Shown here: positions 47,311 to 56,828 of the stretch, one piece after another
How the letters are laid out: every line of letters begins with the position of its first letter
Position numbering within the stretch: the first letter of the stretch is position 1
Source of the DNA: an uncultured Thiohalocapsa sp.
GTDB lineage: Bacteria > Pseudomonadota > Gammaproteobacteria > Chromatiales > Chromatiaceae
Length of the DNA stretch: 64,000 nucleotides
Reading direction: 5' to 3'
Assembly (NCBI RefSeq): GCF_913062725.1
Contig: NZ_CAJXWY010000006.1
Span: 35,536 to 99,535 of the forward strand
Made by a program: the position numbers and the translations under genes
Notes under the pieces: model-generated
What the model saw: the letters and a program-made list of their open reading frames with translations, nothing else
Database searches by the model: none
Told to the model about the DNA's origin: nothing

Positions 47311-47384
47311 AGACTTGCGCGCCATGCCGCTGCACACTGACCACTCACCCCCCACTTACTCGCCGATTTCGGGAGAAATCAACC

Positions 47385-48452
47385 ATGTCCATGAATCGGT
47401 TCTTCAACCTGCCCGTCGTGGCTGGCTGCGTCGCAGCCACCATGTTCTCCGCAAACCTGCTCGCCGACACTACCCTGAGCGGCTCTGGAGCTAGCTTCCC
47501 GTTTCCGCTATACGCAAAGTGGGCCAAAGACTTCAGTTCCAAAAACAAGGACACCCGCGTCCAATATCAAGCCGTCGGCAGTGGCGCAGGTATCCGCGCG
47601 TTTATCAGCGAGACCGTGGACTTCGCGGCGAGCGACGCAGCAATGAACGATGACGAGATCGCCAATGTTCCCAAGGGCAAGGGTGTCGTGCTGCTGCCCA
47701 TGACCGCAGGCGAGGTCGTCCTCTCCTACAACCTCCCGGGCGACCCACAACTCAAATTGCCCCGAGACGTCGTCAACGACATTTTCCTCGGCAAGCTCGA
47801 CAGCTGGCAGGATCCACGACTGAAGAAAGCCAACCCGGGCATCGACTTCCCGGACGGCAAGCTGACGGTTGTGCGTCGCTCCGACTCGTCTGGCACCACC
47901 TACGTCTTCACTGGCCACCTGGCCTGCGCCAGTGACGAGTTCAAAAAAGAAGTCGGGCACGGCAAAACCGTGAACTGGCCCAAGAGCTTCGTCGGCGCAC
48001 CGAAGAATGACGGCGTCGCGGCGATGATCAAGCAGACCCCCGGTGCCATCGGGTATATCGAGTATGGCTATGCCGAAGCGACCGGCCAGCCGATGGCGAT
48101 TCTCCAGAACAAGGCCGGAGAATTCGTCAAGCCCGGTGAGGATTCCGGCAAGGCAGCGCTTGCCAGCGCCAAGTTTCCTAGCACCGACCTCCCTGGCTAC
48201 AAAGGCACACCGGATCTGCGCGTCTGGGTCTGTGATCCGCCATCCGCGGATGCTTATCCGATCGCAACCTTTACATGGATGCTCCTGTATCAGCACCAGG
48301 ATGCTGAGAAAGCCAAGATCCTGCGGGAATTCGTCGAGTACGGCTTGACGGCTGGCCAGGAAGACGCCCCGAAAATGGGCTACATTCCGTTGCCCGATAA
48401 CGTCAAAGCAAAGGTTCGCGCTGCGCTTGACTTAGTAGACGGGCCCAAGTAA
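47385..48452 (+). CDS. pstS: Phosphate-binding protein PstS (periplasmic)
   Basis: A 355-residue periplasmic phosphate-binding protein with a signal peptide (VVAGCVAATMFSANLLA|DTTL). Phosphate-site motifs are GSGASFPFPLYAKW, AVGSGAGIRAF, DFAASDAAM and RRSDSSGTTYVFTGHL. Two or more Cys residues in the mature part may form a disulfide. A GGGAG ribosome site precedes the ATG. It heads pstSCAB and is followed by a long stem-loop that may raise its expression over the membrane genes. A second PstS lies at the end of the operon. Confidence 0.96.
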   Translation: MSMNRFFNLPVVAGCVAATMFSANLLADTTLSGSGASFPFPLYAKWAKDFSSKNKDTRVQYQAVGSGAGIRAFISETVDFAASDAAMNDDEIANVPKGKGVVLLPMTAGEVVLSYNLPGDPQLKLPRDVVNDIFLGKLDSWQDPRLKKANPGIDFPDGKLTVVRRSDSSGTTYVFTGHLACASDEFKKEVGHGKTVNWPKSFVGAPKNDGVAAMIKQTPGAIGYIEYGYAEATGQPMAILQNKAGEFVKPGEDSGKAALASAKFPSTDLPGYKGTPDLRVWVCDPPSADAYPIATFTWMLLYQHQDAEKAKILREFVEYGLTAGQEDAPKMGYIPLPDNVKAKVRAALDLVDGPK

Positions 48453-48476
48453 CCGCTAATCGGCGATAAGCACCGC

Positions 48477-48530
48477 GGCGACCCGCAGTGACAGCTCTGG
48501 CTCGCAGAGAAGCTGTCAAGGCGGGTCGCC
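48477..48530 (+). other. Long nested stem-loop between pstS and pstC
   Basis: Outer perfect 10-bp arms GGCGACCCGC (48477-48486) and GCGGGTCGCC (48521-48530). Inside, TGACAG...CTGTCA and CTCTG...CAGAG form further stems. TCATTTCATT follows. It is probably a partial terminator or 3' protector giving excess pstS mRNA, as is common for binding-protein genes. Confidence 0.65.
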
Positions 48531-48557
48531 TCATTTCATTGTGAGGACGCAAGCACT

Positions 48558-49529
48558 ATGGCATCCAACCCCTTCACGGAGGTGGTCACCAAGATCAGCA
48601 AGGCACCGTCGTCAGGCGAATACGCTGCGGACAAGCTTTTGCGAGGCATCGTCTGGGCCTGCGCTGCGGTCATCTTACTGCTGGTGGCATACATTGTCTT
48701 CGAGCTCGGCCGTCAGGCCTTCCCGGCAATCATTCGCTTCGGCATTGACTTCCTAATCGGAACCACCTGGGACGTGCAAAAGCAAACCTTCGGCATCCTG
48801 CCGGAGATCTGGGGCACATTGTTCAGCTCATTGCTAGCGCTGCTGCTCGGCGGCGGCCTCGGCGTAGCGATGGCCATCTTCCTGACTCAGGACTTTCTCG
48901 ACGACCGCGTTTCCAACGTGTTCCGAACGGTCGTAGAAATGCTCGCGGCCATTCCTTCGGTGGTCTACGGACTCTGGGGCATCTATGTGCTCATCCCGCT
49001 CATCCGGCCAGCCTCACAGTGGCTGAACGAAACCTTGGGCTGGATCCCACTGTTCGGCACATCCCTGAGTGGGCCTGGAATGGCGCCCGCCGCTTTAGTG
49101 CTGGCGGTGATGATTCTGCCAACCGTGGCAGCCATCTCCGTCGACGCTTTCCGTCGGGTCCCGTACAAAGTGAAAGAGGCTGCCTATGGGATGGGCACCA
49201 CCCGCTGGGAGGCCATTCTCAAAGTGATGTTGCCGACCGCTTCCAGCGGCATACTGGCGGCCCTGGTCCTCGGCTTTGGCCGTGCCCTCGGCGAGACCAT
49301 GGCGCTGGCGATGCTGATCGGAAACTCCAACCAGATCAGCCTGTCACTCTTCGCGCCCGCCAACACCCTCGCATCACTGCTCGCGTCGAGCTTCCCCGAA
49401 GCGGGGCCTCTGGAGGTCAAAGCCTTGATGTACGCGGCACTGGCGCTCCTGGCCATCACGCTGCTCGTTAACATCTTGGGTCTGTGGGTGATGAAAGCGG
49501 CGACACGTAAGTTTGAGGGTAAAGCATGA
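48558..49529 (+). CDS. pstC: Phosphate ABC permease PstC
   Basis: A 323-residue inner-membrane permease with about six helices and the binding-protein-dependent transport loop GMGTTRWEAILKVMLPTASSGILAALVLGFGRALGETMA. The N-terminus is a 35-residue cytoplasmic lead before helix 1 (FVWACAAVILLLVAYIVFEL region). It pairs with PstA. Its stop overlaps the pstA start by 4 nt. Confidence 0.95.
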   Translation: MASNPFTEVVTKISKAPSSGEYAADKLLRGIVWACAAVILLLVAYIVFELGRQAFPAIIRFGIDFLIGTTWDVQKQTFGILPEIWGTLFSSLLALLLGGGLGVAMAIFLTQDFLDDRVSNVFRTVVEMLAAIPSVVYGLWGIYVLIPLIRPASQWLNETLGWIPLFGTSLSGPGMAPAALVLAVMILPTVAAISVDAFRRVPYKVKEAAYGMGTTRWEAILKVMLPTASSGILAALVLGFGRALGETMALAMLIGNSNQISLSLFAPANTLASLLASSFPEAGPLEVKALMYAALALLAITLLVNILGLWVMKAATRKFEGKA

Positions 49530-50434
49530 GCGAGCAAGCAAGCCAAGCAACGCTGGGGCGCGCCGTCCTCACCGAGCCCCGCTTGCGGGCATCTGTTTTC
49601 GAGGGTCGCGGTCTCAAGAGCCGGCTTCTCACCGGTTTTACCTGGTTTTTGGCCGCTCTAGCCGCCCTACCGCTGATCTCTGTGATCTACATGTTGGTTG
49701 CCAAGGGCGGTGCCAGAATCAGCTGGGAGACACTCACCGCCTTACCGCCCGCCGCATTCGAATTTGGCGGCGGCATCGGCCCGGCCATTGTGGGCACGCT
49801 GGTGATGGTGCTGATCGGCTCACTCATCAGCATTCCCGTGGGTATTCTGGCGGCGATCTATCTGGCCGAGGTAGCGCCCAGCAGCCGCCTCGCACAGGTG
49901 GCGCGGTTTCTCGCGAAGGTGCTGACTGGATTTCCGTCGATCCTGGCCGGCGTGTTTGTTTACGCGGTGCTGGTGATCTCCATGCGCAGCTATTCCGCCA
50001 TCGCCGGCGGAATTTCCTTGGCTGTGCTGATGCTACCGACCGTAATTCTTACCGCTGAAGAAGCGCTCAAGCAGGTGCCCCAACGAATGAAGGACGCGGC
50101 TTACGGAATGGGCTGCACCCGCGCGCAGGTGATCGGAAAAGTGACCTTGCCCACCGCGACACCGGGTATCATCACTGGAGTGTTGCTTGCGGTGGCCGGT
50201 GCATCCGGTGAGTCGGCTCCGCTCCTGTTCACGGCGCTCTTCAGTTCTTATTATATCTCCGGACTGGAGGGCTTGGCGGAGCCAACCGCATCGCTTTCGA
50301 TCCTGATCTACAACTTCTCTGGCATGCCCTACGACAACCAGATCGAGCTGGCTTGGACGGCCTCCTTGGTGCTGGTCTTGATGGTGCTCGCGTTGAATAT
50401 CCTCGCCCGGGTGCTGGGACGCCGGAAAGCGTGA
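49526..50434 (+). CDS. pstA: Phosphate ABC permease PstA
   Basis: A 302-residue permease with about six helices and the EAA-type loop AYGMGCTRAQVIGKVTLPTATPGIITGVLLAVAGASGESAPLLFTALFS, specific for PstA. The ATGA overlap with pstC indicates translational coupling. The C-terminal helix is LVLVLMVLALNILARVLGRRKA. Confidence 0.95.
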   Translation: MSEQASQATLGRAVLTEPRLRASVFEGRGLKSRLLTGFTWFLAALAALPLISVIYMLVAKGGARISWETLTALPPAAFEFGGGIGPAIVGTLVMVLIGSLISIPVGILAAIYLAEVAPSSRLAQVARFLAKVLTGFPSILAGVFVYAVLVISMRSYSAIAGGISLAVLMLPTVILTAEEALKQVPQRMKDAAYGMGCTRAQVIGKVTLPTATPGIITGVLLAVAGASGESAPLLFTALFSSYYISGLEGLAEPTASLSILIYNFSGMPYDNQIELAWTASLVLVLMVLALNILARVLGRRKA

Positions 50435-50467
50435 CGTGAGCAGGACACAACGACTGAGGTATCGAGC

Positions 50468-51310
<843 letters not shown>

Positions 51311-51351
51311 GGCCTGTGATGTATCCGCTCGATCAGCCAAGGGTCTTGGTC

Positions 51352-52437
51352 ATGCAAAGTCTGCGAGGCTTCAGCCGCACGCTGGTAGTGAGTGCGGCCG
51401 TCTTGCTCGTCGCCTGCTCCAGCGGCGATGACACCGTGGTGGAGAACACCGCCGAGCTGGTGATTCGTGGCGCGGGGGCCACCTTTCCCGAACCGTTGTA
51501 CCAAAAATGGATCGACAGCTACGACGAGCAGACACCGAATGTCGCCTTCGAATACGCAGGTGTCGGCAGCGGCAAGGGAATCGCCATGTTTCTGGCGGGT
51601 AAGGATCCGGCGGGAGAAGTGTATGGTGGTGCCGAGATCGACTACGGCGCCAGTGATGCCGCCATGTCCGATGCGGATCTCGAGCAGGTCGGCGAGCGTG
51701 GTGCGGTCATGGTGCCCACCACCGGTGGCATGGTCGTGCTCGCCTACAACCTACCGGGCGTAGACACCCTGACGCTGTCCCGCGAGGCCATCGAGGGTAT
51801 CTTCAGTGGCGAGATCAAGCACTGGCAGGACGAGCGCATCACCGCCACCAACCCAGACATCGACTTCCCGAGGCGTGCCGTCACGCCGGTGGTGCGCCGA
51901 GACAGCAGCGGCACGACGTACATCATCACCAGTCACTTCGCCGAGGCCTTCCCGGCGTGGCGCGACGGTCCGGGCGTGGGCAAACAGATCGACTGGCCCG
52001 GCAGCACCATGGCCGTCAACTACAACGAGGGTGTGGCTCAGCGGGTGAACATCACAGAAGGCGGGATCGGCTACATGGAATTCCAGTTCGCCAAGCGGCT
52101 CGGGCTGCCCATGGCCACGTTGCAGAACAAGACCGGTGGCTACGTGGCGCCCACGGCGGCGGCCGGCAGCGCTGCACTGGGCTCCGCGCCGGAGGTGCCG
52201 GAGGATCTGCGAGTCTTCGTGCCGGATCCGCCCGATGCCGACGCCTACCCCATCGTCGGCTATACCTGGCTTTTGTTGTATCAGCAATATCCGCACGCGG
52301 AGAAGCGCGACGCTCTGAAAGACGCCGTCCTGTGGAGTTTGACACAGGGGCAGCCGATCGCCGAAGACATGGGGTATATTCCGTTGCCGGCGGACATGGT
52401 ACGGCTGGCCCGGGCGAAGGTCGAAGCCATTCAATGA
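51352..52437 (+). CDS. Second PstS, a predicted lipoprotein
   Basis: A 361-residue phosphate-binding protein homologue with lipobox LVAC after a hydrophobic signal (SRTLVVSAAVLLVACSSGDD). Motifs parallel the first PstS: IRGAGATFPEPLYQKW, GVGSGKGIAMF, DYGASDAAMSD, RRDSSGTTYIITSHF. Being membrane-anchored, it may serve as a tethered or higher-affinity receptor for the same PstCAB. The start could be ATG 51352 or 51319; both keep the lipobox. A phoU gene, usual in this place, is missing. Confidence 0.93.
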   Translation: MQSLRGFSRTLVVSAAVLLVACSSGDDTVVENTAELVIRGAGATFPEPLYQKWIDSYDEQTPNVAFEYAGVGSGKGIAMFLAGKDPAGEVYGGAEIDYGASDAAMSDADLEQVGERGAVMVPTTGGMVVLAYNLPGVDTLTLSREAIEGIFSGEIKHWQDERITATNPDIDFPRRAVTPVVRRDSSGTTYIITSHFAEAFPAWRDGPGVGKQIDWPGSTMAVNYNEGVAQRVNITEGGIGYMEFQFAKRLGLPMATLQNKTGGYVAPTAAAGSAALGSAPEVPEDLRVFVPDPPDADAYPIVGYTWLLLYQQYPHAEKRDALKDAVLWSLTQGQPIAEDMGYIPLPADMVRLARAKVEAIQ

Positions 52438-52551
52438 TGCCCGCCGCCGCGGGGCGCCCGCCCCGCGGCAATGCGGCGGTGAGGTTGTGCATACCTGCCG
52501 CCCACCATCGCGGTGCTCGCCGCCGCCATGCCTGCATCACATCCGGAGCCA

Positions 52552-53211
52552 ATGGTCAAGGCGCCGCGTCTCAATCTGTTGGCTATCGAATCATCACTGC
52601 GCGCGGTGCAGCGCGACTTCGAGCCCATCAATCAGCGGCTGGAGACCCGTCGGGACCCGCTGTCCGATGCGGTCGTCGAGCATATGATGCTCGGCTATGC
52701 CGCGGTCGACGCCCTGCTCGCCGAGCGCGTCGATCCCTTCGAGCTTGGCAATTCCCGGGCGCTCCTGGAACTCAATGGTCTGGTCATCTATGGCGGTGAC
52801 CCCCGACTCCGTGACGAGTATGCGGCGGGGCTCATCGCCACCGAGGAGCGCTTTTATGCCAAGGGAGACGGCGGTTTCGAGTCGCTGCGGGAGTATTTGG
52901 CACTGCTGAATGGCGAAAGCGTCTGGCGGCGGGCAGCGGGGGCCTATATCCACGTGCTGAGCGAGCCACAGCTCTACCTGGAAGGCAATCACCGTACCGG
53001 CGCACTCATCATGAGCTGGTTACTTGCGCTCGCGGGCAAGCCCCCCTTCGTGCTGAGCGTGGAGAACGCCAAGGGTTACTTCGACCCCTCCAGCATCACC
53101 AAGGGCACGCGCAAGCACAGCCTGCGCATGCTGTTGACCCGGCGCAAGCTCCTCAAGCACTTTGCCACCTTGCTCAAGGAGGGTGCGCAGAAGACGCATC
53201 TGCTGCGTTGA
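52552..53211 (+). CDS. Fic-like protein with a degenerate active site
   Basis: A soluble protein of about 219 residues, mostly helical. The segment AGAYIHVLSEPQLYLEGNHRTGALIMSWLLALAGKPPF resembles the Fic motif HPFxxGNGRxxR; EGN-R-TG is kept but the catalytic His is Gln (QLYLEGNHR), so AMPylation as in standard Fic enzymes is doubtful. The following FVLSVENAKGYFDPS fits a Fic-like fold. The start is unclear (52552, 52528 or 52513). It is 114 nt downstream of the lipoprotein PstS gene and may belong to the pst transcript. Confidence 0.65.
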   Translation: MVKAPRLNLLAIESSLRAVQRDFEPINQRLETRRDPLSDAVVEHMMLGYAAVDALLAERVDPFELGNSRALLELNGLVIYGGDPRLRDEYAAGLIATEERFYAKGDGGFESLREYLALLNGESVWRRAAGAYIHVLSEPQLYLEGNHRTGALIMSWLLALAGKPPFVLSVENAKGYFDPSSITKGTRKHSLRMLLTRRKLLKHFATLLKEGAQKTHLLR

Positions 53212-53264
53212 CGGGTCTGCGGTTGCGGGCGCGCAGCGCTTGGAGGGCATCGCAGACGGCGGAT

Positions 53265-53705
53265 TCAGGTGATGCGGCGCCGCACCAGCTCGCCCAACTC
53301 ATGCTCGACCCGCTGCCAGGCGGCGTGTCGGGCACAGTCCTTGCCTCTCGTCGCCCGCCGCGTCTGCCAGTCTTGATAGGTTGGCCAGGCCGGTGAGTCG
53401 CGCCGCAGCCGCTCCAGCACGAAGGGCTTCTGGTAAGGGATGCAGCGTGGTCCGAAGCGTGGGTCGTTGTCCACCCAGCGCTCGGCGTCGCCCAGGGCCA
53501 CGGGTGCCGCGTAGGCGATGTGCACCGTCCCCGCGTCGGGCTGATCGCACCAGTAAGGGTCCAGCCAGATCACGGCGGCACCCTGGGGGGTCTCGGCAAG
53601 GAATACCTCCGCCGCATAATGGGTATCCAGTTCCAGGGGTTTGCGGGGGTTCGGCATCCGCACTTGCAGCGGCAGGAACTGCTTGATTGCTTGCGTGAGA
53701 TCCAT
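53265..53705 (-). CDS. Hypothetical protein, 146 residues
   Basis: A soluble protein with balanced composition and mixed alpha/beta pattern (LTQAIKQFLPLQVRMPNPRK, AAEVFLAETPQGAAVIWLDPYWCD). The C-terminus is basic (VEHELGELVRRRIT). I do not recognise a family. It looks coding because of its codon pattern and an isolated, bounded frame. The palindrome GGCATT-GT-AATGCC (53733-53746) lies 28 nt upstream of the start and may control it. It is convergent with the Fic-like gene. Confidence 0.6.
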   Translation of the reverse strand: MDLTQAIKQFLPLQVRMPNPRKPLELDTHYAAEVFLAETPQGAAVIWLDPYWCDQPDAGTVHIAYAAPVALGDAERWVDNDPRFGPRCIPYQKPFVLERLRRDSPAWPTYQDWQTRRATRGKDCARHAAWQRVEHELGELVRRRIT

Positions 53706-53732
53706 CTGAAATTATGACCATTCGATGACGCG

Positions 53733-53746
53733 GGCATTGTAATGCC
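53733..53746. promoter_or_regulatory. Palindrome upstream of the 146-residue protein gene
   Basis: Perfect inverted repeat GGCATT-GT-AATGCC, in the expected promoter/leader region of the minus-strand gene. No binding protein is suggested by the motif itself. Confidence 0.3.
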
Positions 53747-53918
53747 TGCGTCCATGGAGGGAAAGCAGGCCATCGCGCCGAGCCATCGCCGGCTCGGCGG
53801 GCGGCACCGAATAGGCTCAACGGACTTCATGCGTGTGCGTGGGGGCCACATGCCCGGGGCCGTTGTGTCACGAAACGGACAGAAAGGATTCACGTAGCAG
53901 CAATTCCAACGGCCTAGG

Positions 53919-53937
53919 ATGTTGTGCGATGCAACAT
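53919..53937. promoter_or_regulatory. Palindrome upstream of the MaoC-Pta gene
   Basis: ATGTTG-N7-CAACAT, with internal TGCGATGCA symmetry, lies about 48 nt before the start of the MaoC-Pta fusion. TAGGAT at 53915-53920 could be a -10 box that it overlaps. TGC/GCA-type sites are used by PHA regulators such as PhaR; the link is only suggestive. Confidence 0.4.
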
Positions 53938-53984
53938 TTGTCGCGATCGCACTGTTATCGCGGCGTGTCCTGAGAGCGAGTGCC

Positions 53985-55391
53985 ATGGCCGACATCCTCG
54001 AGAACCGCACCTTTGATGAGATTCAGCTCGGGCAGAGCGCCGAGCTGCAGCGCACCCTGACCCGGGACGATCTGGCGCTCTTCAGCAAGGTCTCCGGTGA
54101 TCTGAACCCCATCCACATGGACGCGGACTACGCCCGGGCGCAGGGTGCCAAGGGCGTGGTCGGCCACAGCCTCTGGGCCACCGGGCTGATCTCGAGCCTG
54201 CTGGCGAACGTGCTGCCGGGGCCCGGCACCGCCTATCGCAATCAGGATGCGGCGTTCCATCGCCAGGTCCAGCTCGGTGACACGCTGACGGCCAAGGTCA
54301 AGGTCGTCGAGAAGCTGCCGGAGCAGCGGATCGCGCTGTCCTGCTCCGTGGTCAACCAGGCGGGCGAAACGGTAATGTCGGGTCGTGCCGTGGTGGTCGC
54401 CCCCACCGAGAAGCAGCGCATCGAAGTGGCGGAGGCGGCTGAGGTCTCAGTGCGGCATCACGACAGCTTCGCGGCCCTGCTCGACAAGGTCCGGTCGCTG
54501 GCGCCCATCCCCACCGCCGTGGTGCATCCCGTCGACCAGGTGTCGCTGGCGGGCGCGATGGAGGCTGCCGCCGCCACCTTCATCGCGCCCATTCTGGTGG
54601 GCCCTGAGCAGCGTATCCGCGCCGTTGCCGAGGAGCACGGCATCGACCTCGGTGGTGCCGAGATCCTGGACGTCGAGCATAGCCACGCCGCCGCCGCCCG
54701 TGCAGTGGAGCTGATCCGCGCGGGCACCGCCGAGATCCTGATGAAGGGCAGCCTGCACACGGACGAGGTGCTGGGTGCCGTGCTGAGCAAGACCACGGGT
54801 ATCCGCACCGAGCGACGCATCAGCCACATCTTCGTCATGGATGTGCCTACCTATCCGAAGCTGCTGCTGGTCTCGGACGCGGCGGTGAACATCGCGCCGG
54901 ACCTGGATGCCAAGCGCGACATTTGCCAGAACGCCATCGACCTGGCCCGAACCGTTGGCGTGGCGCAGCCGAAGGTGGCCATCCTGTCAGCGGTGGAAAC
55001 CATCCGGCCCAAGATCCAGTCCACGCTGGACGCCGCCGCGCTGTGCAAGATGGCCGACCGCGGCCAGATCACCGGCGGCATCCTGGACGGCCCGCTGGCC
55101 ATGGACAACGCCATCAATCTGGAAGCGGCGCGCATCAAGCAGATCGACTCAGCGGTTGCCGGCGTCGCCGACGTGCTCATCGCCCCGGATCTGGAGGCCG
55201 GTAACATCCTCGCCAAGCAGCTGATCTTCCTGGCCAACGCGGAGGCCGCCGGCATCGTGCTCGGCGCGCGGGTGCCGATCATCCTGACCTCCCGCGCGGA
55301 CAGCGTGCGCACCCGCCGCGCCTCGGCGGCCACCGCGGTGCTGCATGCGCACGCGGTGCGCGAGGGGCTGCACGACAAGCCGGCGCACTGA
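53985..55391 (+). CDS. MaoC-like hydratase / phosphate acetyl- or butyryltransferase fusion
   Basis: A 468-residue two-domain protein. Residues about 1-150 are a MaoC-type hot-dog (R)-enoyl-CoA hydratase domain (FSKVSGDLNPIHMDADYARAQGAKGVVGHSLWATGLISSLL), carrying the D-x4-H catalytic pair. Residues about 165-468 are a phosphate acyltransferase (Pta/Ptb) domain (ILVGPEQRIRAVAEEHG, AEILMKGSLHTDEVLGAVL, ILTSRADSVRTRRASAATAVLHA). Such fusions are annotated as bifunctional enoyl-CoA hydratase/phosphate acetyltransferase. It is followed 11 nt later by acetate kinase, making an acyl-CoA to acyl-phosphate to acid plus ATP route. Confidence 0.93.
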   Translation: MADILENRTFDEIQLGQSAELQRTLTRDDLALFSKVSGDLNPIHMDADYARAQGAKGVVGHSLWATGLISSLLANVLPGPGTAYRNQDAAFHRQVQLGDTLTAKVKVVEKLPEQRIALSCSVVNQAGETVMSGRAVVVAPTEKQRIEVAEAAEVSVRHHDSFAALLDKVRSLAPIPTAVVHPVDQVSLAGAMEAAAATFIAPILVGPEQRIRAVAEEHGIDLGGAEILDVEHSHAAAARAVELIRAGTAEILMKGSLHTDEVLGAVLSKTTGIRTERRISHIFVMDVPTYPKLLLVSDAAVNIAPDLDAKRDICQNAIDLARTVGVAQPKVAILSAVETIRPKIQSTLDAAALCKMADRGQITGGILDGPLAMDNAINLEAARIKQIDSAVAGVADVLIAPDLEAGNILAKQLIFLANAEAAGIVLGARVPIILTSRADSVRTRRASAATAVLHAHAVREGLHDKPAH

Positions 55392-55402
55392 GGGGGGCCG
55401 CC

Positions 55403-56635
55403 ATGAGTGCTGCCACCAGTGCTGGCCAGGGCGGGCTGATCCTGACCCTCAACGCCGGCTCCTCCAGCATCAAGTTCGCGGTCTACGACGCGGGCTCCAG
55501 CCCTCGAGCCGATCTGCGCCTGCGTGCCCGGGGCCAGGTGGAGGGCATCGGCACCCGGCCGCATTTCATCGCCAAGTCCCTCGAGGGCCAGGTGCTCTCG
55601 GAGAGCTGGTGGGAGACCCTCTCGGACGGCGAAGGCCATGCCCGCGCCTTCCAGCAGATTTGGAGCTGGCTCGAGGATTTCGCCGACGGCGGGCAGATCC
55701 TGGCCGTCGGGCACCGGGTCGCCCACGGCGGCGAGGCCTACTCGCAGCCGGTTCGCATCACGCCGGACATCACCCGGGTGCTCGCCGGCCTGATCCCGCT
55801 GGTGCCGCTGCACCAGCCGAACAACCTCGCCGCCATCCAGGCCGTCGCCGAAGACCATCCGGACCTGCCGCAGGTGGCCTGCTTCGACACGGGCTTTCAC
55901 CGCGGGCGCCCGCGGGTGACCGAGCAACTGGGCCTGCCGCGGTCGCTGCTGGACCGGGGCATCAAGCGCTACGGCTTCCACGGGCTCTCCTACGAATACA
56001 TCGTCGAGAAACTCCGGGAAATCGCCCCGGCTATCGCCGGCGGGCGTGTCATCGTCGCGCACCTCGGCAGCGGCTGCAGCATGACGGCCATCCGCGACGG
56101 CCGCAGCGTCGACACCACCATGGGCTTCTCGGCGCTGGACGGCGTGCCCATGGGCACGCGCCCCGGCCTGCTGGACCCGGGCGTGCTGCTATTCCTGATG
56201 CGCGAGGACGGCCTCGACTTGGAGGCGCTGGAGAGGCTCTTGTACAAGCAGTCCGGTCTGCTGGGTCTCTCCGGCGTCAGCAACGACCTGCGTGCACTGC
56301 ACCAGAGCAACGATCCCGCCGCCGCCGAGGCCATCGACTATTTCGTCTACCGCATCGGGCAGACACTCGGCTCGCTCACCGCCTCCCTCGCCGGGCTGGA
56401 TGCCGTGGTGTTCACCGCCGGTGTCGGCGAGAACGATGCCCACATCCGCGCCCGCGTCTGTGCGGATGCCGCCTGGCTCGGTGTCGAGATCGATGGCGAC
56501 GCCAACGCCGCCGGCGGCTTCGGCGCAGGTGCGCGCATCAGCCCGGCCGGCCAGCACCCGGAGGTCTGGGTCATCCCCACCGACGAGGAGCGGATGATCG
56601 CGCGCCATACGCTGCGGGTGGTCCGCAGCTGCTGA
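55403..56635 (+). CDS. ackA: Acetate kinase (acetate/propionate-type)
   Basis: A 410-residue ASKHA-fold kinase making ATP from acetyl phosphate. The motifs are ILTLNAGSSSIKFAVYD at the N-terminus, VGHRVAHGGEAYSQPVRI, FDTGFHRGRP, RYGFHGLSYEYI, IVAHLGSGCSMTAIRDGRSVDTTMGFSALDGVPMGTRPGLLDPG and FTAGVGEND. It is coupled closely to the MaoC-Pta gene. Propionate or butyrate could also be substrates. Confidence 0.96.
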   Translation: MSAATSAGQGGLILTLNAGSSSIKFAVYDAGSSPRADLRLRARGQVEGIGTRPHFIAKSLEGQVLSESWWETLSDGEGHARAFQQIWSWLEDFADGGQILAVGHRVAHGGEAYSQPVRITPDITRVLAGLIPLVPLHQPNNLAAIQAVAEDHPDLPQVACFDTGFHRGRPRVTEQLGLPRSLLDRGIKRYGFHGLSYEYIVEKLREIAPAIAGGRVIVAHLGSGCSMTAIRDGRSVDTTMGFSALDGVPMGTRPGLLDPGVLLFLMREDGLDLEALERLLYKQSGLLGLSGVSNDLRALHQSNDPAAAEAIDYFVYRIGQTLGSLTASLAGLDAVVFTAGVGENDAHIRARVCADAAWLGVEIDGDANAAGGFGAGARISPAGQHPEVWVIPTDEERMIARHTLRVVRSC

Positions 56636-56828
56636 CGCCGGCGAATGGCGCGGATGCGGGGCCTGATGCCGTCCGGGGCGCCGCTGCGTAAGCCCCGTCG
56701 GCCCTGTCTTGTGCAACCAATGCCACGTCGCACCGACCGTGCCAGGCAGGTCGTCGGCGAGCGCGGGATGAACACGGGTCGCAGCCTGCGACCACCACCG
56801 AACCAGTCATGCGCCGAGGTCGCCAGTG

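Larger units (their letters stand above)
46691..47384. other. Spacer upstream of pstS
   Basis: About 700 bases without a supported gene; the long open frames are Arg-rich shadows. Two Pho-box-like sites are present (46751-46768 and 47293-47310). phoB, phoR and phoU are not in the window. Confidence 0.45.
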
